From: Salvelinus alpinus
Taxonomy: Eukaryota > Chordata > Actinopteri > Salmoniformes > Salmonidae
Assembly: GCF_045679555.1 (NCBI RefSeq)
Contig: NC_092091.1
Coordinates: forward strand, 76,553,938 to 76,617,937
Reading direction: 5' to 3'
Length of the DNA stretch: 64,000 bases
Position numbers and translations under genes: made by a program. The notes under the pieces are model-generated. The model searched no databases. It saw only the letters and a program-made list of their open reading frames with translations, and had not been told where the DNA came from. Shown piece by piece: positions 58,946-64,000 of the stretch. Each line of letters starts with the position of its first letter. Position 1 is the stretch's first letter.

Positions 58946-59929
58946 TATAATGGGCGTGGTGGTGCATGTTTTTGGTTGTTTTTTAGGGGGGATTTTCTGC
59001 TTCTTTCTAAACGACACATATAAATAATATGTTTAATTCATAACACATCCTTTTAATTTTAAACTCTTAAACTGTTGATGAACGTATTTCTTCCTGTGTA
59101 TTGATTTTCAAATCTCCTGACCCTCATATTATCTGGTCTTGCATCAAATAAACATTTGTTCTGCCTATTTTCCATGCCTAGTACAACAACAGTGTGTGTA
59201 CACATTACTGTTCCCATAATGTAAAGATGAGAACATTGAAAAGGGGACAACATTTAAGTTTAAAGCTAAATTCTGTGATTGGTACATCATCATGAGAATT
59301 ACTTTAAATACGTTTTTTTTGTTTTTACAATGGCAGACTGCCCCTTTAATCTCATGAAACTGTCCCAGTATTTTGTTTCTGTACTGTAATGTGTCCTAGA
59401 GCAACAGGACTCAAGCCATATGACTGCAGTGCACTTTGGCATTCATATACAACATTGATTTTGACATTTGCAAAAACGCATGACGAGCATCATCTAACAC
59501 AATTAAAATGAAATTATTCACACGGTCCTTATTTCTCCCTTCAAAAGACACGTGAAACCTGAAAACCCTCCTTCACACATGTACACGTTACACACCATCT
59601 GTCAGAATTAAAACATGTTCATTTTCCATCTTAAAATGCACAAACATTCATCCTTACCTTGTTTTTCACGCTTTTACTTCCTCTAAACCCCTTCAATCTC
59701 TACCCATCCCCACACACACAGACCACGCCCCCTCTTTCACACATACCACAGCCCCTCTTTCACACACCCACCCCTCACCCCTCTTTCACACACCCACCCC
59801 TCACCCCCATTTTCACACACCCACCCCCTCATTCTCTCATTGGTCTCTCTCCCTCCTTTCCTCTCTCCCCCTCCTTCCCTCTCTCGCTCCACCCCTTATG
59901 GTGACGAGCCCTGAAATAATGAGTGAGTG
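58946..59929. other. Flank, partly low complexity
   Basis: 59040-59300 resembles 23620-23860. 59700-59900 is C-rich (cccacccctcacccctcttt). No gene. Confidence 0.5.
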
Positions 59930-59944
59930 TCTGTGTGAAACGGG

Positions 59945-60470
59945 GTAAGAGAAAGAGACAGAGGTGTAGAAAGAGACAGAGGTGTAGAAAGAGACAGAGG
60001 AGTAGAAAGAGACAGAATAGAAAGAGACAGAGGAGTAGAAAGAGACAGAGGTGTAGAAAGAGACAGAGGTGTAGAAAGAGACAGAGGAGTAGAAAGAGAC
60101 AGAATAGAAAGAGACAGAGGTGTAGAAAGAGACAGAATAGAAAGAGACAGAATAGAAAGAGACAGGTGTAGAAAGAGACAGAATAGAAAGAGACAGAGGT
60201 GTAGAGAGACAGAGGAGTAGAAAAAGACAGAGGTGAAGAAAGAGACAGAATAGAAAGAGACAGAGGTGTAGAAAGAGACAGAGGTGAAGAAAGAGACAGA
60301 ATAGAAAGAGACAGAGGTGTAGAAAGAGACAGAGGAGTAGAAAGAGACAGAGGTGTAGAAAGAGACAGAATAGAAAGAGACAGAGGTGTAGAAAGAGACA
60401 GAGGTGTAGAAAGAGACAGAGGAGTAGAAAGAGACAGATGTGTAGAAAGAGACAGAGCAGGAACCATAGA
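59945..60470. repeat. Agaaagagacagaggtgt minisatellite
   Basis: Units of about 13-18 bp (tagaaagagacagaggtg, with shorter tagaaagagacaga). Open frames on both strands are repeat artefacts. Confidence 0.95.
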
Positions 60471-60654
60471 TGCCTGTGACAGAGCGAGCAGGATCATCAT
60501 GCACTGAGGAGGGGGACGACTTTAATCAAACCACCTGAATACTGGAATGACTGAAAGAAGACAACATTCCTACAACTGAGAATACTACAGTTTGCTTGGT
60601 GAGTGTAACCAGAGCTAACTCATCATCAGTAGCTACAGGTACAGAGAGATAGTC

Positions 60655-60880
60655 TCAGAAGGTACAGTAGTTAGTATGACTACACTAGTTATTATTCCAG
60701 GTCTCAGTATCAACAGTAGTTAGTATGACTACACTAGTTATTATTCCAGGTCTCAGTATCAACAGTAGTTAGTATGACTACACTAGTTATTATTCCAGGT
60801 CTCAGTAGTAACAGTAGTTAGTATGACTACACTAGTTATTATTCCAGGTCTCAGTAGTAACAGTAGTTAGTTGCCAGATA
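60655..60880. repeat. 47-bp minisatellite (about 4 units)
   Basis: Unit contains acagtagttagtatgactac and tattattccaggtctcagta. Confidence 0.95.
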
Positions 60881-61600
60881 GCAGTATTATGACTAGCAGT
60901 GTTAAGGTGTTGTTTATAAGCAACCTTTAATCTGAACACTTTCATTCTACCTATTTAAAACAACATATAAACAAAGTGTAGATATAGAAAACACAAAGAT
61001 GTAATATAAATCTGGTAGCATTTCCACCCTGGCCCGTTAGACACCCGGCTGCTCTTCTATAAACTGGTTGATACACTACTGATGACGGAATATAACCCTA
61101 TTGTAATGAGAACCATGATGTTATGTAATAACTATTACATGATGCAATAATATCTGCCACTTAGCAGACGCTTTTATCCAAGGCGTACGTGTGGGTGGCC
61201 ATGGGAATCCTGCCACAATCCTGCCATTGTAAGCTCACTACACCATGTGCAGTGCTGTATTCCGTCATCTGAAGTTCATTAGGGATGCCAGGCAGTGTAC
61301 ATTTTGCAGTAGCTTGGTGGTAGTTAAAATAGTCAATTAAAATCTAGTTAGTGTTTTCAGTAGTTAATTGCTTTATGGGTGAAGTAGGCAATAATTTCCT
61401 TTCAGACCTGGCAAATTCTCACTCGAATCATTGTTTTCAAGTTAAACAGGCTAAATTACACGTTCTGTTAACAGACGACCTCAAAGGGTTCTGTTCTTGC
61501 AATTTGAATAGTATGACATTTCAGATTTACATATGATAATCTTTCACTGAGTATTTTGGATGTAGTGAACTTCCTTTTCAGTGTAACTTCAGTTAAGGAA
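60881..61600. other. Duplicated flank with degenerate SINE
   Basis: 61085-61340 matches 23940-24300, including the SINE trace at 61150-61245. No gene. Confidence 0.6.
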
Positions 61601-61604
61601 ACTA

Positions 61605-62655
61605 TACTGAACAAAAATGTAAACGCAACATGTAAAGTGTTGGTCCCATGTTTCATGAGCTGAATAAAAGATACCAGAATTTTTCCAAACGAACAAATAA
61701 GTTTACATCCCTGTTAGTGAGCATATCTCTTTTATCAAGATCATCCATCCACCTGACAGATGTAGCATATCAAGAAGCTGATTCAACAGCATGATTGTTA
61801 CACAGGTGCAACTTGGGAGCATTAGTAGCCAGCAGCAGCCCACCCTGCATCCCACTGCTGGCTTTCCTCTGAAGCTAAGCAGGGTTAGTCCTGGTCAGTC
61901 CCTGGATGGGAGACCAGATGCTGCTGGAAGTGGTGTTGGTGGGCTGGTAGGTGCCACCCTTTCCTCTATTCTAAAATTAATATTCCAATGCCCTGGGACA
62001 TTGCAGGGTGCTGTCTTTTGAATGGGACTTTAAACAGGTGTCCTGACTCTCTGTGGTCACTAAAGATACCATGGCACTTATTGTAAGAGTTGGGGTGTTA
62101 ACCCTGGTGTCCTGGCTAAATTCCCAATGTGGCCCTCACACTGTCACCTTATCACCCCCTGCTTATGACTGGCCAATTCATCCCTCTCCCCGGTAACTAT
62201 TCCCCAGGTTGTTGCTGTAAAGGAGAATGTATTCTCAGTCAACTTACCTGGTAAAATAAGGAATTTAAAAAAGTGGCTTATGGTAGAGAAATGAACATTC
62301 AATTCCCTGGCAACAATGTTGTTTTAGAGAATTTGGGAGTACGTCCAACCGACCTCACAACCGCAGACCAAGTGTAACCACGCAAGCCTAGAACCTCCAC
62401 ATCCGGCTTGGTCACCTGCTGGATCGTCTGAGACCAGCCACCCGGACAGCTGATGAAACTGAGAAGTATTTCTGTCTGTTATAAAGCCCTTTTGTGGGGA
62501 GAAACTCATTCTGGTCGGCTGGGTCTGGCTCCCCTGCCCAGTCATGAAATCTATAGATTAGGGCTTATGAATTTATTTCATTTGACTGATTTCCTTATAT
62601 GAATTGCAACTCATTAAAATTGTTTCATGTTGCATTTATATTTTTGTTCAGTATA
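61605..62655. mobile_element. Tc1-like non-autonomous element
   Basis: Inverted ends: actgaacaaaaatgtaaacg left; the right end reversed reads actgaacaaaaatataaatg. No full transposase. Split by a 5S-derived SINE. Confidence 0.85.
61812..62275 (+). mobile_element. 5S rRNA-derived SINE nested in Tc1-like element
   Basis: gaagctaagcagggttagtc and ggatgggagaccagatgctg match the internal promoter region of 5S rRNA genes. The remainder is a SINE body, with tail ctggtaaaataaggaattta. Not a 5S gene, since only part of 5S is present. Confidence 0.88.
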
Positions 62656-62774
62656 CATTTTTCTTAAGGGTAGCTTTAGTGTAGCTTAACCTCTTCAAGT
62701 GTGAAGAAATTGGTAGCTTGGTAAACTATACTTTCAGAGTAGCTTCTCCAACAATGCTGCCAGGTTAGGAGAAG

Positions 62775-64000
62775 TGTGGATGATGGGATGTTGTTCCAGA
62801 GTGGTGATCTCATGTTGTTCCCGAGTGGTAATGTCATCTTGTTCCAGAGTAGTGATGTGATGTTGTTCCACAGTGGGGATGTCATTTTGTTCCAGAGTGG
62901 TGATGTGATGTTGTTCCAGAGAGGTTATGTCATGTTGTTCCAGAGTGGTGATGTCATGTTGTTCCAGAGTGGTTATGTCATGTTGTTCCAGAGTGGTGAT
63001 GTCATGTTGTTCCAGAGTGGTGATGTCATGTTGTTCCAGAGTGGTGATGGGATGTTGTTCCAGAGTGGTGATGTCATGTTGTTCCAGAGTGGTTATGTCA
63101 TGTTGTTCCAGAGTGGTGATGGGATGTTGTTCCAGAGTGGTGATGGGATGTTGTTCCAGAGTGGTGATGGGATGTTGTTCCAGAGTGGTGATGTCATGTT
63201 GTTCCAGAGTGGTTATGTCATGTTGTTCCAGAGTAGTGATGTGATGTTGTTCTAGAGTGGTGATGGGATGTTGTTCCAGAGTGGTGATGGGATGTTGTTC
63301 TAGAGTGGTGATGTGATGTTTTTCCACAGTGGTGATGTCATGTTGTTCCAGAGTGGTTATGGGATGTTGTTCCAGAGTGGTGATGTCATGTTGTTCCAGA
63401 GTGGTGATGGGATGTTGTTCCAGAGTGGTGATGGGATGTTGTTCCAGAGTGGTGATGGGATGTTGTTCCAGAGTGGTGATGTCATGTTGTTCCAGAGTGG
63501 TTATGTCATGTTGTTCCAGAGTAGTGATGTGATGTTGTTCTAGAGTGGTGATGGGATGTTGTTCCAGAGTGGTGATGGGATGTTGTTCTAGAGTGGTGAT
63601 GTGATGTTTTTCCACAGTGGTGATGTCATGTTGTTCCAGAGTGGTTATGGGATGTTGTTCCAGAGTGGTGATGTCATGTTGTTCCAGAGTGGTGATGGGA
63701 TGTTGTTCTAGAGTGGTGATGTGATGTTTTTCCACAGTGGTGATGTCATGTTGTTCCAGAGTGGTTATGGGATGTTGTTCCACAGTGGTGATGTCATGTT
63801 GTTCCAGAGTGGTGATGGGATGTTGTTCCAGAGTGGTGATGTCATGTTGTTCCAGAGTGGTTATGTCATGTTGTTCCAGAGTGGTGATGGGATGTTGTTC
63901 TAGAGAGGTGATGTGATGTTTTTCCACAGTGGTGATGTCATGTTGTTCCACAGTGGTGATGTCATGTTGTTCCAGAGTGGTGATGTCATGTTGTTCCAGA
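62775..64000. repeat. 24-bp minisatellite (about 51 units, runs off right edge)
   Basis: Unit ttccagagtggtgatgtcat plus four bases; blocks repeat at larger scale (63061-63240 about equal to 63361-63540). Counterpart of 24385-24480. The unit is a multiple of three, hence long frames on both strands. Confidence 0.98.

Noticed and set aside
61860..61945. 5S rRNA gene
   Set aside because: Only the middle of 5S is present, followed by a SINE body, and it is inside a transposon.
62734..63951. 405-codon minus-strand frame (ITTLEQHD repeats)
   Set aside because: 24-bp minisatellite, a multiple of three without stops; both strands are open.

Overview
The window looks like nuclear DNA of a salmonid fish (trout/salmon/char type). 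It has small coding exons with GT-AG introns inside long introns. It is dense in Tc1-like, piggyBac-like and hAT-like transposons, LINE remnants and tRNA- and 5S-derived SINEs of fish type, and it carries very long CA/GA/CT microsatellites and many minisatellites. The salmonid call rests on recognising repeat families by eye, not on a database search. I saw no bacterial operon, CRISPR array, rRNA or free-standing tRNA gene.

Two tandem copies of one gene dominate, both on the minus strand. The gene is a von Willebrand factor A domain-containing protein 7 (VWA7) homologue with a signal peptide, a DTTGS MIDAS motif and a hydrophobic C-terminus. Copy A (exons 1-13 at 18334 down to 383) runs off the left edge; its last four exons lie outside. 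Copy B (17 exons, 56912 down to 28248) is complete and gives an open frame of 937 residues. The corresponding exons have identical lengths and phases. The duplicated block includes the 5' flank: about 22.2-24.5 kb behind copy A matches about 58.2-63 kb behind copy B.

Layout: 0-18.3 kb, copy A, whose intron 3 holds a 9.2-kb array of about 220 units of 42 bp. 18.3-24.5 kb, its 5' flank with a 66-bp array, an AT-rich palindrome, a LINE fragment and a SINE. 24.5-28.2 kb, spacer with a 1.85-kb interspersed repeat. 28.2-56.9 kb, copy B; its intron 13 holds an inverted copy of that repeat, a 3.4-kb array of about 113 units of 30 bp and a piggyBac-like element, and its other introns hold hAT, LINE, SINE and Tc1 insertions. 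56.9-64 kb, 5' flank of copy B, ending in a 24-bp minisatellite that runs off the right edge.

The most unusual signal is that several tandem repeats are anchored on splice junctions of this gene. The 42-bp unit is a degenerate copy of the last 42 nt of exon 3, each unit followed by a donor-like GT. The 48-bp unit of intron 2 starts exactly at the exon 2 donor in both copies. A 58-bp duplication copies the exon 11 end and donor in copy B. Because the paralogues are aligned exon by exon, several insertions can be read against the uninserted site in copy A (piggyBac at TTAA, Tc1 at TA). Repeat copy numbers are estimates from position arithmetic; identities were judged by eye.
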